DNA of 64,000 bases from Candidatus Mycobacterium wuenschmannii (GCF_030252325.1 NZ_CP126981.1:1426001-1490000), one strand, 5' to 3'; numbered from the stretch's first letter, positions 32,086 to 42,172 are shown. Notes: generated by a model from the sequence alone, not told the origin. Program-made: numbers and translations.

Positions 32086-32215
32086 AGGGCCTCCTCCTCA
32101 GCCGCACCAACCGTGTTCAGCGCCAAGAGTACCGATCGAGTGTGTGTGCGACCACATGACGTTTACGACATCTTGATTCTTCGGTGCCGCGTTGGCAGTT
32201 GTTTGCCGAGTGTGG

Positions 32216-32593
32216 CTATTCCTCGACGGTGACCGTGATCGGCTGGTAACGACTCGTCGGCGCCGCATCATCGGCAGCGCCGTCCGGCGCCGGGCCGGAC
32301 GACGGCTTGTCCGGGGGTGGCGGCGTCGGCTGGCCGACGGGATCGACGATGGCCCGGATCACCGCCAGCAGCGCGACGCTGTGTTCGGCGATCACGGTCA
32401 GCAGCGGATGCTCGTCGCCGGTGACCACCGCGGCCAGGGCGCATACCGGGCACCACACCTGCTGGCAGTTGCCGCTGCCGACGCCGTCGCCGACGGCCCG
32501 CGCGGCCGCCAGCCGGATCGCGGGGTCGATCTGGTCGAGGATTTTCTGGGCGAGCCTGCGGAGTTCGGGGCCGATGTCGGGGTGGGTGGTCAC
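32216..32593 (-). CDS. Conserved protein with Cys cluster (Rv2183c type)
   Basis: This 125-residue protein has a helical N-terminal half (HPDIGPELRRLAQKILDQID) with Cys43-x4-Cys48-x2-Cys51 and His62, which could bind a metal, and a Pro/Ala-rich acidic tail. GTG 32593 overlaps the stop of the ATPase gene in GTGA and is preceded by GGAGG 10 bases away; a longer frame upstream lies inside that gene. It is the last gene of the run SRPBCC-ATPase-this gene. Function is not known to me. Confidence 0.8.
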   Translation of the reverse strand: MTTHPDIGPELRRLAQKILDQIDPAIRLAAARAVGDGVGSGNCQQVWCPVCALAAVVTGDEHPLLTVIAEHSVALLAVIRAIVDPVGQPTPPPPDKPSSGPAPDGAADDAAPTSRYQPITVTVEE

Positions 32594-33849
32594 TTCGGCC
32601 ACACCTCCGGATCGGGTTGAAATCGCACCGTCAATTCGCTGCCGCGAAGATGCGCGTCCAACACCGTGCATCGACGCAGGACGGACGCCAGTCGAACCCG
32701 GCGCCGCATGCCGCCCGCGCCGACGATCAGGTCGTCACCGACCCGGCCCAGGCTCAGCGCGCCGGACTCGATCTGCGGCAACTCTAGCCGCAGTCGGTAG
32801 ACCGATTGGAGTCCGGAGCCCGATTCCAGGTCGACCACCGGGCGCAGCGGTCCCGGCGGCGCCGATCCGTCGCGACGGCGTGCACTGTCGAGCAGTTCCG
32901 CGAGCGCCTTGGCACCGATCGGTTCACCGGCCAGATGCGGCGTGAGCACCAGCGCCACGTCGCCGATCGCGGCGTCGAGTTCCTTGAGCACCGCGCGCTG
33001 CTCGCTGATCCGCTCGGAGTACCAGTCGAATGCGGGATGAGCCGGCAGGTTGCGGTACTCGTACGAATCGTCTTGCATCAGAATCTGGTTGACGATTAGT
33101 TCCTCGATGCGCACCCCCATCAAGGCCAGCGACCCGAGCGTGCGAATCGCCTCGGCCGCCACCACCCGTTCGGCGGTGAGCACCAGATGCGCGCCCACCC
33201 GGGTGCCGTCGGTGAGCAGCGCGCTGAGCTTTTCGACGCTGCCGCTGATCCGCTCCAGGAGTTCCACCACCGCGGTGGACCGCATGTCGTCCGCACCGGT
33301 GGACAACCGGCGATGTCGCGGCCAGGCCCGTTCGACGTAGAGCGCGAACGTCGCGGGCAGGGTCAACATCCGCAACGCGTCGGCGGTCGATGCGCAGTCG
33401 ACCACGACGTGATCCCATTCGCCGCACCGGGCCAACTCGCCGACCTCGTGCAGCCCCAGCACTTCCTGGACACCCGGGAGCGCCGAAAGTTCTTCCGGCG
33501 CAATGTCTTCCAGCTCCGACTCGGGAAATCGCCGGCCGACCGTCTCGACCACCGTGCGCCACCGCGCCGCCAGCAGCGCCAACGTGTCCATCGCCAGCGC
33601 GTCGAGCGACCCGGTCTCGAGGTCGGCCAGTACCCGCACCGCGTCGCGGTCGCCGTTCGGCGCGACCGTCACGCCGAGCACGTCGCCCAGCGAGTGCGCC
33701 TGGTCGGTGGAGACCAGCAGCACGCGCTGACCCGCGCGCGCCTCATGCACGGCCGTCGCGGCCGCCAAGGTGGACTTCCCTACCCCGCCCTTGCCGACGA
33801 ACAGACTGATCCGGGAGGAGCGGGGCGTTACTGAATCACCCAGACTCAC
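32590..33849 (-). CDS. ArsA/Get3-like P-loop ATPase (Rv2184c type)
   Basis: This 419-residue SIMIBI-class ATPase has the deviant Walker A GKGGVGKST (two lysines) near residue 20, the switch region STDQAHSLGDVLG and Walker B-like VVVDCASTADALRML. The second half lacks the tandem ATPase repeat of ArsA, so it resembles single-domain Get3-like proteins that act as dimers. It overlaps the SRPBCC gene upstream and the Cys-cluster gene downstream by 4 bases each. No arsenite transporter is nearby, so arsenic resistance is unlikely; a role in membrane-protein or lipid handling is inference. Confidence 0.88.
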   Translation of the reverse strand: MSLGDSVTPRSSRISLFVGKGGVGKSTLAAATAVHEARAGQRVLLVSTDQAHSLGDVLGVTVAPNGDRDAVRVLADLETGSLDALAMDTLALLAARWRTVVETVGRRFPESELEDIAPEELSALPGVQEVLGLHEVGELARCGEWDHVVVDCASTADALRMLTLPATFALYVERAWPRHRRLSTGADDMRSTAVVELLERISGSVEKLSALLTDGTRVGAHLVLTAERVVAAEAIRTLGSLALMGVRIEELIVNQILMQDDSYEYRNLPAHPAFDWYSERISEQRAVLKELDAAIGDVALVLTPHLAGEPIGAKALAELLDSARRRDGSAPPGPLRPVVDLESGSGLQSVYRLRLELPQIESGALSLGRVGDDLIVGAGGMRRRVRLASVLRRCTVLDAHLRGSELTVRFQPDPEVWPK

Positions 33850-34283
33850 TCAGCCTCGACTCGTTTCTTCAGATCCTTCAATGCGGTGTCGGTCAGCCTG
33901 CGCTCGGCTTTGCGCTTGAGCAACCCGATCATCGGAATGGCCAGGTCCACCGTGAGCTCGTAGGTCACCTCGGTGCCAGATCCCTTGCCCGCCAACCGAT
34001 ATACCCCGTCGAGTGACTTCAGCAGCGAGCTGGACACCAGCGACCAGCTGACCGACTTACGGTCCTTGGGCCACGTGTAGGCGAGCACCATGGTGTCTTT
34101 GAGGACGCTGGTGTCCAGCACCAGTCGCGCGACCTTCGGGTTGCCGGTGGCGTCGGTTTCGAGGACCGCGGCCTCCTTGTACTCCGACACCCAGTCGGGG
34201 TAGGAGCCGATGTCGGCGATCACGTCCATGACCGTGCCCGGGTCCGCGTCGATGTAGATCGTCTGGGCCGTCTTCTCCGCCAC
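33846..34283 (-). CDS. SRPBCC (START-like) protein, Rv2185c type
   Basis: This 145-residue single-domain protein has the polyketide-cyclase/START-like fold: KTAQTIYIDADPGTVMDVIADI at the N terminus, PDWVSEYKEAAVLE, and a long C-terminal helix KRKAERRLTDTALKDLKKRVE. These proteins have a hydrophobic cavity for lipids or polyketides. The start is GTG after AAGGAAG. It is coupled to the ATPase gene by a 4-base overlap, so the pair may work together on a lipid ligand. Confidence 0.85.
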   Translation of the reverse strand: MAEKTAQTIYIDADPGTVMDVIADIGSYPDWVSEYKEAAVLETDATGNPKVARLVLDTSVLKDTMVLAYTWPKDRKSVSWSLVSSSLLKSLDGVYRLAGKGSGTEVTYELTVDLAIPMIGLLKRKAERRLTDTALKDLKKRVEAE

Positions 34284-34397
34284 CTGATCGCTTCCTTCTC
34301 CGCGTTGCGCGGGTTGTGCTCCCCTGCCCGCCGGATATCTGCGTGGTCAGCGGCCGTCGCCCGCGCCCACGGCAGAAACGCTACTCCCCGACGGAAC

Positions 34398-34847
34398 TCA
34401 GGCCTGGTCAAGCACCGGAGAAACCCCGACCGGGCGGGAGCTTTCCAGCGTCGTCTTCACTTCGAAGGCCATCTTCTTCCCCGCGACCCGACGTCGATGC
34501 GTCAGCTTGGCGAGGTTGAGCTTGGCCAGTCGGGCCGGTGACACCCCGGTCGGCTCGGCGTGCAGGAAGTAGTGCAGCAGGGCACCGCCCAGCATCGGCT
34601 CGAGCCAGATCTCCATGGTGCCGGTGAGCGGTCCGGCCACCGTCCACCGAATGCCCTGGGAACCGCGGTTTTCGGTGACCTCCAGCAGCAGGTCCGGCCA
34701 CCAGCGCCGCCACTGCGACGGATCGCCAACCGCGGCGCCGATGCGCGCCGGATCGGCGGCGACGTACGTCTCGTCGGCAATCTGAACGCTGTGCACGGGC
34801 ACTAGCTTCACACATGGGTCCGCCGGTCGCGTATCGCCGCTGGTCAT
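34398..34847 (-). CDS. SRPBCC-like protein (Rv2186c type)
   Basis: This 149-residue protein appears to be a second START-like domain: DETYVAADPARIGAAVGDPSQWRRWWPDL and IRWTVAGPLTGTMEIWLEP fit the fold, and the C terminus is basic. It lies 114 bases upstream of its SRPBCC neighbour on the same strand. ATG 34847 has no ribosome site; GTG codons around residue 16 (before HSVQIADETYV) are alternative starts. It is divergent from fadD15. Confidence 0.75.
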   Translation of the reverse strand: MTSGDTRPADPCVKLVPVHSVQIADETYVAADPARIGAAVGDPSQWRRWWPDLLLEVTENRGSQGIRWTVAGPLTGTMEIWLEPMLGGALLHYFLHAEPTGVSPARLAKLNLAKLTHRRRVAGKKMAFEVKTTLESSRPVGVSPVLDQA

Positions 34848-34942
34848 CGGCTGCTCACAGCCGTGGCCGCGAACATACGCCGTGGTCGGACTAGGCTAGT
34901 TGTCGCTTGTTTGCCGAAACCCACCGAAGCGAGGTCGCCAGA

Positions 34943-36745
34943 GTGCGCGAATTATCCGTTCCCGCCGAGTTCACGGTCGGCGAGCACGACAACATCGTGT
35001 CCACGGTTTTCGAGCACGAGCGCGACGACCCGAGCGCGGTGATCTATCAACGCGAGGTCGACGGTGTGTGGACCGACGTCACCTGCGCCCAGGCGGCGGC
35101 CCAAATCCGCTCGACCGCACTGGGTTTGATCGCGCAGGGGGTGCGCTCCGGCGACCGGGTGGCGATCTTCTCGGCCACCCGCTACGAGTGGGCGATCCTC
35201 GACCAGGCCATCCTGGCGACGGGCGCCGTCACCGTCCCGATCTACGAGACGTCGTCGGCCGAGCAGGTGCGCTGGGTACTCAGCGACTCCGCCGCCGTGC
35301 TCGCGTTCGCCGAAACCGACGCGCACGCAACGATCATCTCCGAACTCGCCGGCGAGCTGCCCGAACTCAAACGCGTCCTGCACATCGACGGCGCGGGCCC
35401 GAAGGCCCTCGAGCAACTCGAGCAGGACGGCGCGTCGGTCGACCCGGCCGAACTCACCGCGCGCGTCGAGGCGTTGCGCAGCAGCGACCCCGCCACCCTG
35501 ATCTACACCTCGGGCACCACCGGCCGGCCGAAGGGCTGCCAGCTGACGCACGCAAACCTGGTCTACGAGACGCGCGGCACCAAGGAGGTGCTGCCGACGC
35601 TGCTGAAGAAGGGCGAGCGGCTGCTGATCTTCTTGCCGCTGGCTCACGTGCTGGCCCGCGCGCTGACGCTGTGCGCGTTCCACAACAAGGTCGTCGTCGG
35701 ATTCACCAGTGACATCAAGAATCTCGTGCCGATGTTCGGGGTGTTCAAGCCGACGGTCGTAGTGTCGGTCCCCCGCGTGTTCGAGAAGGTCTACAACACC
35801 GCCGCGCAGAACGCGGCCAGCGACGGCAAGGGCCGGATCTTCGAGGCCGCCGCCCAGACCGCAGTCGACTGGAGCGAGGCCCAGGACAAGGGCGGCCCGG
35901 GTCTGTTGCTGCGCGCCAAGCACGCACTGTTCGACAAGCTCGTCTACCACAAGCTGCGCGCCGCCCTGGGCGGCAACTGCCACGCCTCGGTCTCCGGTGG
36001 CGCGCCGTTGGGTGCGCGGCTGGGTCACTTCTACCGCGGCGTCGGCCTGACCGTCTACGAGGGCTACGGCCTGACCGAGACCAGCGCGGCGATCACCGTC
36101 AACCAGGTGGGGGCGCTGAAGATCGGCACGGTCGGAAAGTTGGTGCCGGGCAACAGTATGCGGATTGCCGACGACGGCGAGTTGCTGTTGCGCGGCGGGG
36201 TGGTGTTCCACGGCTATTGGCACAACGACCAGGCCACCGCCGAGTCCTTCGAGGACGGCTGGTTCAAGACCGGCGATCTGGGCGCGGTCGACGCGGACGG
36301 TTTCCTGTCGATTACCGGTCGTAAGAAGGAGATCATCGTCACCGCGGGCGGAAAGAACGTCGCCCCAGCGGTTTTGGAGGACCAGCTGCGCGCGCACCCG
36401 TTGATCAGCCAGGCGATGGTGGTCGGCGACGCGAAGCCGTTCGTCGGCGCCCTGATCACCATCGACCCCGAGGCCATCGAGGGCTGGAAGCAGCGCAACG
36501 GCAAGCCCGCGGGTGCGTCGGTCGGCGATCTGGCAGGAGACCCCGATCTGCTCGCCGAGGTGGACACGGCTGTCAAACAGGCGAATCTGGCTGTGTCGCA
36601 TGCGGAGTCGATCCGCAAGTTCCGCATCCTGCCCGTCGACTTCACCGAGGACACCGGCGAGTTGACCCCGACGATGAAGGTGAAGCGCAAGGTGGTCGCC
36701 GAGAAGTTCGCCGGCGACATCGAGGCGATCTACGCCAAGGATTAG
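34943..36745 (+). CDS. fadD15: Long-chain fatty acyl-CoA ligase FadD15
   Basis: FadD15 activates long-chain fatty acids to acyl-CoA through an acyl-adenylate. The 600 residues contain the AMP-binding P-loop [20 protein letters not shown], the ATP motif [16 protein letters not shown], the hinge [21 protein letters not shown] and the C-terminal catalytic lysine region [12 protein letters not shown] 34943 ([17 protein letters not shown]) follows GAGG by 8 bases and matches the M. tuberculosis N terminus. It converges on pimB' with a 4-base overlap of the two stop codons (TTAG). Confidence 0.95.
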   Translation: MRELSVPAEFTVGEHDNIVSTVFEHERDDPSAVIYQREVDGVWTDVTCAQAAAQIRSTALGLIAQGVRSGDRVAIFSATRYEWAILDQAILATGAVTVPIYETSSAEQVRWVLSDSAAVLAFAETDAHATIISELAGELPELKRVLHIDGAGPKALEQLEQDGASVDPAELTARVEALRSSDPATLIYTSGTTGRPKGCQLTHANLVYETRGTKEVLPTLLKKGERLLIFLPLAHVLARALTLCAFHNKVVVGFTSDIKNLVPMFGVFKPTVVVSVPRVFEKVYNTAAQNAASDGKGRIFEAAAQTAVDWSEAQDKGGPGLLLRAKHALFDKLVYHKLRAALGGNCHASVSGGAPLGARLGHFYRGVGLTVYEGYGLTETSAAITVNQVGALKIGTVGKLVPGNSMRIADDGELLLRGGVVFHGYWHNDQATAESFEDGWFKTGDLGAVDADGFLSITGRKKEIIVTAGGKNVAPAVLEDQLRAHPLISQAMVVGDAKPFVGALITIDPEAIEGWKQRNGKPAGASVGDLAGDPDLLAEVDTAVKQANLAVSHAESIRKFRILPVDFTEDTGELTPTMKVKRKVVAEKFAGDIEAIYAKD

Positions 36746-37875
36746 CCGCGGATCAGGCCGGACAACCGGCCGGCCAGATCGTCCCACCGCCACTGTGCGG
36801 TGATCCATTCCCGTCCCGCGGCGCCCATCTTCGCAGCGCGGTCCCGGTCGGCCAGCAAATCGCTGACGGCGTCGGCGATCTGCGCCACCTTCCGGCCGTC
36901 CACCACCAGTCCAGTCTTGTTGTGCTGCACCGTTTCCGGGGCTCCCCCGGATGACCCGGCGATCACCGGAACCCCGGTGGCCGAGGCTTCCAGGAACACG
37001 ATGCCGAGCCCCTCGACGTCGAGCCCGGCGCCGCGGGTGCGACACGGCATCGCGAACACGTCGGCCATCGCGTGATACGCGGGCAGCTCGGCGGACGGCA
37101 CCCCGCCGGTGAACGTCACATGCTCGCTGACGCCCACCTGATCGGCGAGCCCGCGCAGCGTGTCCAGGTAGGGGCCGCCGCCGGCGATGACGAGCGCGGC
37201 GCCGTCCACCCGCTTCCTGATCTCCGGCAGGGCCCGGATCAACATGTCCTGCCCCTTACGCGGGACCAACCGGGACAGGCAGACCACCGTCGGTCGTTCA
37301 CCCAGCCCGAAGCGGGTGCGCATCTCGGTGCGGCGGGCCGGGTCGGGCCGGAAGCGTTCGGTGTCGACGCCGGGCGGCAGGTGTTCGAGGGCGGCCGTGG
37401 GCCCGAACGCCGAGGCGAACCGGCCACGCGTGTAGTCGCTGACGTAGGTGACGACGTCGCAGTCGTCGCCGATGCGGCGCAGCACCGACCGTGCGCCCGG
37501 CAGCATCGACCAGCCCACCTCGTGGCCGTGCGTGCTGGCCAGCACCCGCCGAGCACCGGCCTGCCGGGCCCGCCCGGCCAGCAGAGCCAACGGCGCGGCG
37601 GCACCGAACCAGACCGTGTCGACGTCGTGCTCGGCGATCAGGCGGCGCATCCGGCCGTCGACGGTCGGCACGGGCAGCATCAGCGTCCCGGGATGACGCA
37701 CGACGCGGTATCCGGCCTTCGCATCGAAGGCATCGGCGTCCTTCCATTGCGGCGCGTACACGGTCAACGTGTGCTCTCCCGCCTCGGCCAACCGGGTCAC
37801 CAGATCGACCAGATACGACTGGATCCCGCCGCGACGCGGCGGAAAGTCGTTGGTTACCAGCAGGACCCGAGACAC
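36742..37875 (-). CDS. pimB: GT4 mannosyltransferase PimB' (phosphatidylinositol mannosides)
   Basis: PimB' transfers the second mannose from GDP-mannose to PIM1, giving PIM2, on the inner face of the membrane. The 377 residues have the GT-B fold with the N-terminal [14 protein letters not shown] acceptor loop, [13 protein letters not shown] at the start of the donor domain, and the GT4 nucleotide-sugar EX7E-type motif in [19 protein letters not shown]. It matches Rv2188c. The 4-base convergent overlap with fadD15 leaves no room for a terminator between the genes. Confidence 0.93.
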   Translation of the reverse strand: MSRVLLVTNDFPPRRGGIQSYLVDLVTRLAEAGEHTLTVYAPQWKDADAFDAKAGYRVVRHPGTLMLPVPTVDGRMRRLIAEHDVDTVWFGAAAPLALLAGRARQAGARRVLASTHGHEVGWSMLPGARSVLRRIGDDCDVVTYVSDYTRGRFASAFGPTAALEHLPPGVDTERFRPDPARRTEMRTRFGLGERPTVVCLSRLVPRKGQDMLIRALPEIRKRVDGAALVIAGGGPYLDTLRGLADQVGVSEHVTFTGGVPSAELPAYHAMADVFAMPCRTRGAGLDVEGLGIVFLEASATGVPVIAGSSGGAPETVQHNKTGLVVDGRKVAQIADAVSDLLADRDRAAKMGAAGREWITAQWRWDDLAGRLSGLIRG

Positions 37876-37884
37876 GTAGGAAGG

Positions 37885-38643
37885 CTAGCGGGTAAGCCAG
37901 CGCTGCCAGGCGGCGAGGATGTCTTCCGCCCCGAGCACGTCGCGCAGTGCCACCGGCAGGCTGGTGTGCCGGTGGCCACAGGCGGCGACGTAGAGCTTCC
38001 GCAGCGCGGGCGCGCCGCGGGTGTCGGCAACGAACAGCGCGAACAGCCAGGCCCGGTCGTAGGCCTGCGAGCGCCGCGGCCCCGGGTCGTCGAGGTCGGC
38101 GTCGGACGGCAGCGCGGTGGGCGGCGTGCCGTCGGGTGGCGGGGCGTGCGGGCGTGCGACGTAGTCGGCCACCCCCTCGGTCAGCCAGCGGGGTGCGTCG
38201 ACCGCGGTGTCAGCCCGGGCGGCGTAGTGAAAAAGCTCGTGGGTCAACACAATTCGTAGCGAGCGTGTCGTCATGTCGGCGGCCCCGGGGGCGAAGACGA
38301 TCCGCTGACCGCGCGCGGTCCGGGTGGCCGGGTCGACCCGGTCGGCGACGGCGATCGCGGCGATGTCGGCCCACTGAGCCGACGGCCCGCCACCGGCGCT
38401 CGCCTCGAACTGCTGCTGAGAGCCGGTCGCCACGATGTCGATGTCGCGCGGCCAGTCGGCCCCCCAGAACGTGTCGACGGCCTCGACGGCCGGGCCGAGG
38501 TCGGCGGTGATGCGCGTCAGTAGGGCCTGCTCGCGGGGTCCGCCGAGGTTGGTGACCCGCAGCGTGCGGTCGCCGACGGCGGTGCCGCGGATCGGCGGGG
38601 CGTCATGGCGCGGCCCGGTGGCCGCAAGGGAGCCGCCGACCAA
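37885..38643 (-). CDS. Secreted zinc-metallopeptidase-like protein (Rv2189c type)
   Basis: The visible frame from TTG 38643 encodes 252 residues with a clear HExxH motif, THELFHYAAR (His135, Glu136, His139), and a downstream WLTEGVADYVA whose Glu156 is well placed as the third zinc ligand, a gluzincin pattern. I know of no assigned function. In-frame codons upstream of the TTG encode RAGRWLLAVLLAELVGGSLAAT, a convincing signal peptide, but there is no ATG, GTG or TTG among them before an in-frame stop. A non-canonical start (CTG) or a sequence error is likely. It follows the ripC-type gene within 40 bases. Confidence 0.8.
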   Translation of the reverse strand: MVGGSLAATGPRHDAPPIRGTAVGDRTLRVTNLGGPREQALLTRITADLGPAVEAVDTFWGADWPRDIDIVATGSQQQFEASAGGGPSAQWADIAAIAVADRVDPATRTARGQRIVFAPGAADMTTRSLRIVLTHELFHYAARADTAVDAPRWLTEGVADYVARPHAPPPDGTPPTALPSDADLDDPGPRRSQAYDRAWLFALFVADTRGAPALRKLYVAACGHRHTSLPVALRDVLGAEDILAAWQRWLTR

Positions 38644-38680
38644 CTCGGCCAGCAGAACGGCCAGCAGCCAGCGGCCCGCC

Positions 38681-39802
38681 CTAGTAGCGGCGGGCGTCGT
38701 AGATCGGGCCGGAGGAGTTCATCGGGACCACCCGCACCGGCACACCGTAGGTGGACGAGTGGATCATCATGCCGTCGCCGATGTAGAGGCCCGCGTGGGA
38801 GGCGTCGGAGTAGAAAGTCAGCACGTCGCCGGGCTGCAGGTCGGACAGCGACACCGGTTGTCCTCCGTGCGCCAGCGCCTGGCTGGAGTGCGGCAGCGCG
38901 ATGCCGGCCTGCTGGAACGCCCACATCACCAGGCCCGAACAGTCGAAGCCGCCGGGCGATGCGCCACCCCACGAGTAGGGGTCGCCGACCCGCGTCAGCG
39001 CGGCCTGGACCGCGATCTGGCCCTGGCCACTGCCCGGCCCGGCGCCCGGTCCGGGCGCACCCTGCCCACCACCCGGCGGCAACGCCTCCGGAGCTGGGGC
39101 CGCGGCGGCGGCCAGGGCGGCGGGCGGCGGAGGCGGCCCGGGAGCGGCCAGCGCGGTGCGGTCGTGGGGGCTGAGCGCCAGGTACTGCGACTTGACGATG
39201 CCGATCTGCAGCTGCAGGCGGCTCTGCTTGGACTGGAGGTTCGCGCGAACGGAGGCGGCCTGCTCGGCCGCGGTCTTAGCCTCGGCGGCGGACTTCGAGG
39301 ACTCCTGCTCGGCCTTGGCGGCTTCCTCGCGGGTGGCGCGGTAGGTGGCCATCTGCGCCAGCATCGCGGTGGAGATCACCCGCGACACGGCCAGCTTGCC
39401 AATCAGCTGCTGCGGGGACTCGGCGGTCATGATCGCGTTCATGCCGTCGGTGCGGCCGCCCATGTACATCGCTGCGGCGAACTTGTCGACACCGGTCTGG
39501 AAGGTAGCCAGCCGCGTCTTGGCGGCGTCGGCCGCGGCGACGGCGTCCGTGTGCTTCGTGTCGGCGGTCTTCTGCGCGGCCAGCTTGTTGTTGAGGTCCA
39601 ACTGGGCGCTGTGCATCGCCTCGGTGGTCTGCTCGGCCTGCCGGGACAGCTCGTTGAGCTTGGCCATGGCGTCGTTGGCCGGGTCGGCCGCCACGTCACT
39701 GGCGGTTACCGCAGACAGAGCCACGAGTCCGGCTAGCGCTCCGATGGACAAGCGCTGAGCGACGCGCAAAGAAACGCGTTCACCGCTGAGCCTTTTTCGC
39801 AA
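38681..39802 (-). CDS. NlpC/P60 peptidoglycan hydrolase (Rv2190c, RipC type)
   Basis: This 373-residue secreted protein has a signal peptide (about 1-38), a long coiled-coil segment (45-205) like those that bind FtsEX, a Pro/Ala/Gly linker (220-260) and a C-terminal NlpC/P60 domain with Cys288 (GFDCSGLVMW), His336 (DASHAGLY) and His348 (MMIHSS). It cuts D-Glu-mDAP bonds in peptidoglycan stems. The TTG start at 39802 is the longest candidate; a second TTG lies 11 codons inside. A candidate promoter is at 39861-39889. Confidence 0.92.
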   Translation of the reverse strand: MRKRLSGERVSLRVAQRLSIGALAGLVALSAVTASDVAADPANDAMAKLNELSRQAEQTTEAMHSAQLDLNNKLAAQKTADTKHTDAVAAADAAKTRLATFQTGVDKFAAAMYMGGRTDGMNAIMTAESPQQLIGKLAVSRVISTAMLAQMATYRATREEAAKAEQESSKSAAEAKTAAEQAASVRANLQSKQSRLQLQIGIVKSQYLALSPHDRTALAAPGPPPPPAALAAAAAPAPEALPPGGGQGAPGPGAGPGSGQGQIAVQAALTRVGDPYSWGGASPGGFDCSGLVMWAFQQAGIALPHSSQALAHGGQPVSLSDLQPGDVLTFYSDASHAGLYIGDGMMIHSSTYGVPVRVVPMNSSGPIYDARRY

Positions 39803-39860
39803 AACCTTGAATCCTTAAAACGCGTCGGCGCGACGGCCGGATCTGCTTTAGGTCTCAGAT

Positions 39861-39889
39861 AGGTTACGAAACGGCTCCGGGGTTGTCCA
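39861..39889 (-). promoter_or_regulatory. Candidate promoter of the NlpC/P60 gene
   Basis: On the minus strand TGGACA (39889-39884) and TAACCT (39866-39861) are separated by exactly 17 bases. Predicted transcription starts near 39854, giving a leader of about 50 bases with AAGG-type purine runs. Confidence 0.5.
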
Positions 39890-39933
39890 ACTGTCAGTTA
39901 TTAAGAAAACAGCAAGATTTGGTGCTAACGCCG

Positions 39934-40185
39934 TTAGGCCACGCCCGGACGGTGCCGGTGAATGGGCACCAACCGCAGGCGCGGCGCCATCCCTGCCTCG
40001 GCAAGCACGTCGAGCGCAGCCCGCTCGTCCTCCAGCAAAGTTTCCGGTACCCCGAGTATCACGCTGACGACACAGTCGTGGCAGCCGGGACCGCGGACCG
40101 CGCAGTCGTCGCAGTCGATGACCACGGGTTCTGTCGACGCGGGCGGAGCCACCGCCGCCCAGTCAGGCTCGCTGTTGAGCGCCAT
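39934..40185 (-). CDS. Small protein with two CxxC motifs
   Basis: This 83-residue protein has Cys25-x2-Cys28-x6-Cys35-x2-Cys38 ([19 protein letters not shown]), a likely zinc knuckle, followed by a helical segment [20 protein letters not shown]. The ATG follows AGGAG 6 bases upstream. It precedes the NlpC/P60 gene on the same strand by 131 bases and is divergent from the exonuclease gene. I do not recognise a family with known function; a small regulator or redox-sensitive protein is possible. Confidence 0.75.
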   Translation of the reverse strand: MALNSEPDWAAVAPPASTEPVVIDCDDCAVRGPGCHDCVVSVILGVPETLLEDERAALDVLAEAGMAPRLRLVPIHRHRPGVA

Positions 40186-40291
40186 CTTGGCTGCTCCTTT
40201 CTTTCATGTCCGGGACGCTAACCGCGGGCACCGACAAGTTTTCCGGCTCGCCGCCGGCACGGTGTCGGTGCGGGCGGTTAACGTCGCCGCC

Positions 40292-42172
40292 ATGGGCGCG
40301 CCCACAGCAGAGCAACTTAGCCTCCCCGACCTGGACGCTGCTACCGAAATATCGCTGCGCGAAACGACTTTCGTCGTCGTCGACCTGGAGACCACTGGCG
40401 GCCGCATGAACGGCCGGGACGGCAAGGTGGCCGATGCCATCACCGAGATCGGCGCGGTGAAGGTCCGCGGCGGCGTCGTCCTCGGCGAGTTCGCCACCCT
40501 GGTCGATCCGCAGCGCAGCATCCCCCCGCAGATCGTCCAGCTGACCGGCATCACCACGGCGATGGTGTGCGATGCACCGACGATCGCCGGGGTGCTGCCG
40601 ATGTTCCTGGAGTTCGCCCGGGGCGCAGTGCTGGTCGCGCACAACGCCCGTTTCGACATGGGCTTTCTGCGCGCCGCCGCCGATCGGTGCGGCATCCGGT
40701 GGGCGCGGCCGCAGACGCTGTGCACCGTGCAGTTGGCCCGCCGCGTCCTGACCCGCGAAGAGGCGCCCAGCGTGCGACTGGCGGCGCTGGCGCGGTTGTT
40801 CGCGGTGGCCAACGAGCCGACCCACCGCGCACTCGACGACGCGCGGGCCACAGTCGAGGTGCTGCACGCGTTGATCGAACGGGTCGGCAACCAGGGCGTG
40901 CACAGCTACGCCGAGCTGCGGTCCTATCTGCCGAATGTGCCTCCGGCGCAACGCCGTAAGCGGGTGTTCGCCGAGCGGCTTCCCCGCCGGCCCGGGATCT
41001 ACCTGTTCCACGGCCCGTCCGACGAGGTGCTCTACGTCGGCACCGCAATCGACTTGCGGCGCAGGGTGAGTCAGTACTTCAACGGCTCGGATCAGCGGAC
41101 CCGGATGAAGGAGATGGTCGCGCTGGCCACCCGGGTCGAGCATGTCGAGTGTGCACACGCGCTCGAGGCCGGCGTGCGGGAGTTGCGGATGCTCAGCGCG
41201 CATGCGCCGCCCTACAACCGGCGCTCGAAATTCCCGCAGCGCTGGTGGTGGGTGGTGTTGAGCGACGAGGCGTTCCCGCGCTTCTCGGTGGTGCGCACGC
41301 CGCGGCACGACCGGGCGATCGGCCCGTTCCGCTCGCGCGCCGACGCCGTCGACACCGCCGCTCTGCTGGCCCGTTTCACCGGCGTGCGCACCTGCACCCG
41401 GCGGCTGGCCCGAGCGGCGCTGCACGGGCCGGCCTGCCCGCTGCACGAGGTGTCGCCGTGCCCCGCCACCCGTGATGTCGACGCGACGCGGTACCGCCCG
41501 GTGGTGGACGCCGCCGCAGCGCTGGTCGACGGGCTGCAGAACTCGGCGCTGGCGGCGGCCGCCGCGCGGATCGCCGAGCTGGCCGGCCGCCAGCGTTACG
41601 AGAGCGCCGCCCGGTTGCGCGATCACACCGTCGACGCCGCGCAGGTGCTGTGGCGCGGTCAGCGACTGCGCGCGCTGGCCGCGGTGCCGGAGCTGGTGGC
41701 CGCCGCGCCCGACGGGCAGGGCGGCTGGCAGCTCGCCGTCGTCCGGCACGGGCAGCTCGCGGCGGCCGGCCTCGCGCGCCGCGGCGTGCCGCCGATGCCG
41801 GTTGTCGAGGCGATCACGGCCGGCGCGCAGGTGATCCTGCCGCAGGACGCGCCGCTGGGCGGTGCGCTGGTCGAGGAGACGGCGTTGATCGCGCGCTGGC
41901 TGGCGGGCGAGGGCGTGCGGGTCGTCCGGACGGCCGGCGAGCGGGGGTGGTGTTCGCCGTTGCACTCGGCGGGCCCGTGGGCCCAGTGGGCCGCGGCGGC
42001 CCGGTCGGCGCGGGTGGCGGCGGAACAGGCCGTCACCGAGTACGACTCAGAGCTGCTGACCGAACCGCACCCAACGCGCGAGCAGCTGTTCGGCCGCCCC
42101 GCTGTCGATCGCCTCGGCGGCGCGGCCGAGCCCGTCCTCCCACGCCGGCAGCCACTCGGCGCGGCTGGATAG
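40292..42172 (+). CDS. DEDDh exonuclease fused to UvrC-like GIY-YIG nuclease (Rv2191 type)
   Basis: This 626-residue protein has an N-terminal DNA polymerase III epsilon-like exonuclease ([38 protein letters not shown]) and a UvrC-type GIY-YIG domain ([20 protein letters not shown], then LRRRVSQYF). A UvrB-contact-like region follows ([20 protein letters not shown]). It fits DNA repair with two nuclease activities. ATG 40292 has no ribosome site, and an upstream in-frame GTG is possible. The last 126 bases lie antisense to the trpD 3' end. Confidence 0.88.
   Translation: MGAPTAEQLSLPDLDAATEISLRETTFVVVDLETTGGRMNGRDGKVADAITEIGAVKVRGGVVLGEFATLVDPQRSIPPQIVQLTGITTAMVCDAPTIAGVLPMFLEFARGAVLVAHNARFDMGFLRAAADRCGIRWARPQTLCTVQLARRVLTREEAPSVRLAALARLFAVANEPTHRALDDARATVEVLHALIERVGNQGVHSYAELRSYLPNVPPAQRRKRVFAERLPRRPGIYLFHGPSDEVLYVGTAIDLRRRVSQYFNGSDQRTRMKEMVALATRVEHVECAHALEAGVRELRMLSAHAPPYNRRSKFPQRWWWVVLSDEAFPRFSVVRTPRHDRAIGPFRSRADAVDTAALLARFTGVRTCTRRLARAALHGPACPLHEVSPCPATRDVDATRYRPVVDAAAALVDGLQNSALAAAAARIAELAGRQRYESAARLRDHTVDAAQVLWRGQRLRALAAVPELVAAAPDGQGGWQLAVVRHGQLAAAGLARRGVPPMPVVEAITAGAQVILPQDAPLGGALVEETALIARWLAGEGVRVVRTAGERGWCSPLHSAGPWAQWAAAARSARVAAEQAVTEYDSELLTEPHPTREQLFGRPAVDRLGGAAEPVLPRRQPLGAAG

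Noticed and set aside
32590..33849. Arsenical resistance pump ATPase (ArsA)
   Set aside because: There is a single ATPase domain, no tandem repeat and no arsenic genes nearby; a Get3-like role fits better.
34952..37045. A 697-codon open frame antisense to fadD15 and pimB'
   Set aside because: It mirrors the codon structure of the real genes, as happens in high-G+C DNA. It has low-complexity composition and no motif.
40163..41965. A 600-codon open frame antisense to the exonuclease/GIY-YIG gene
   Set aside because: The plus-strand protein has clear domain motifs; the antisense product is Arg/His/Gly-rich with none.
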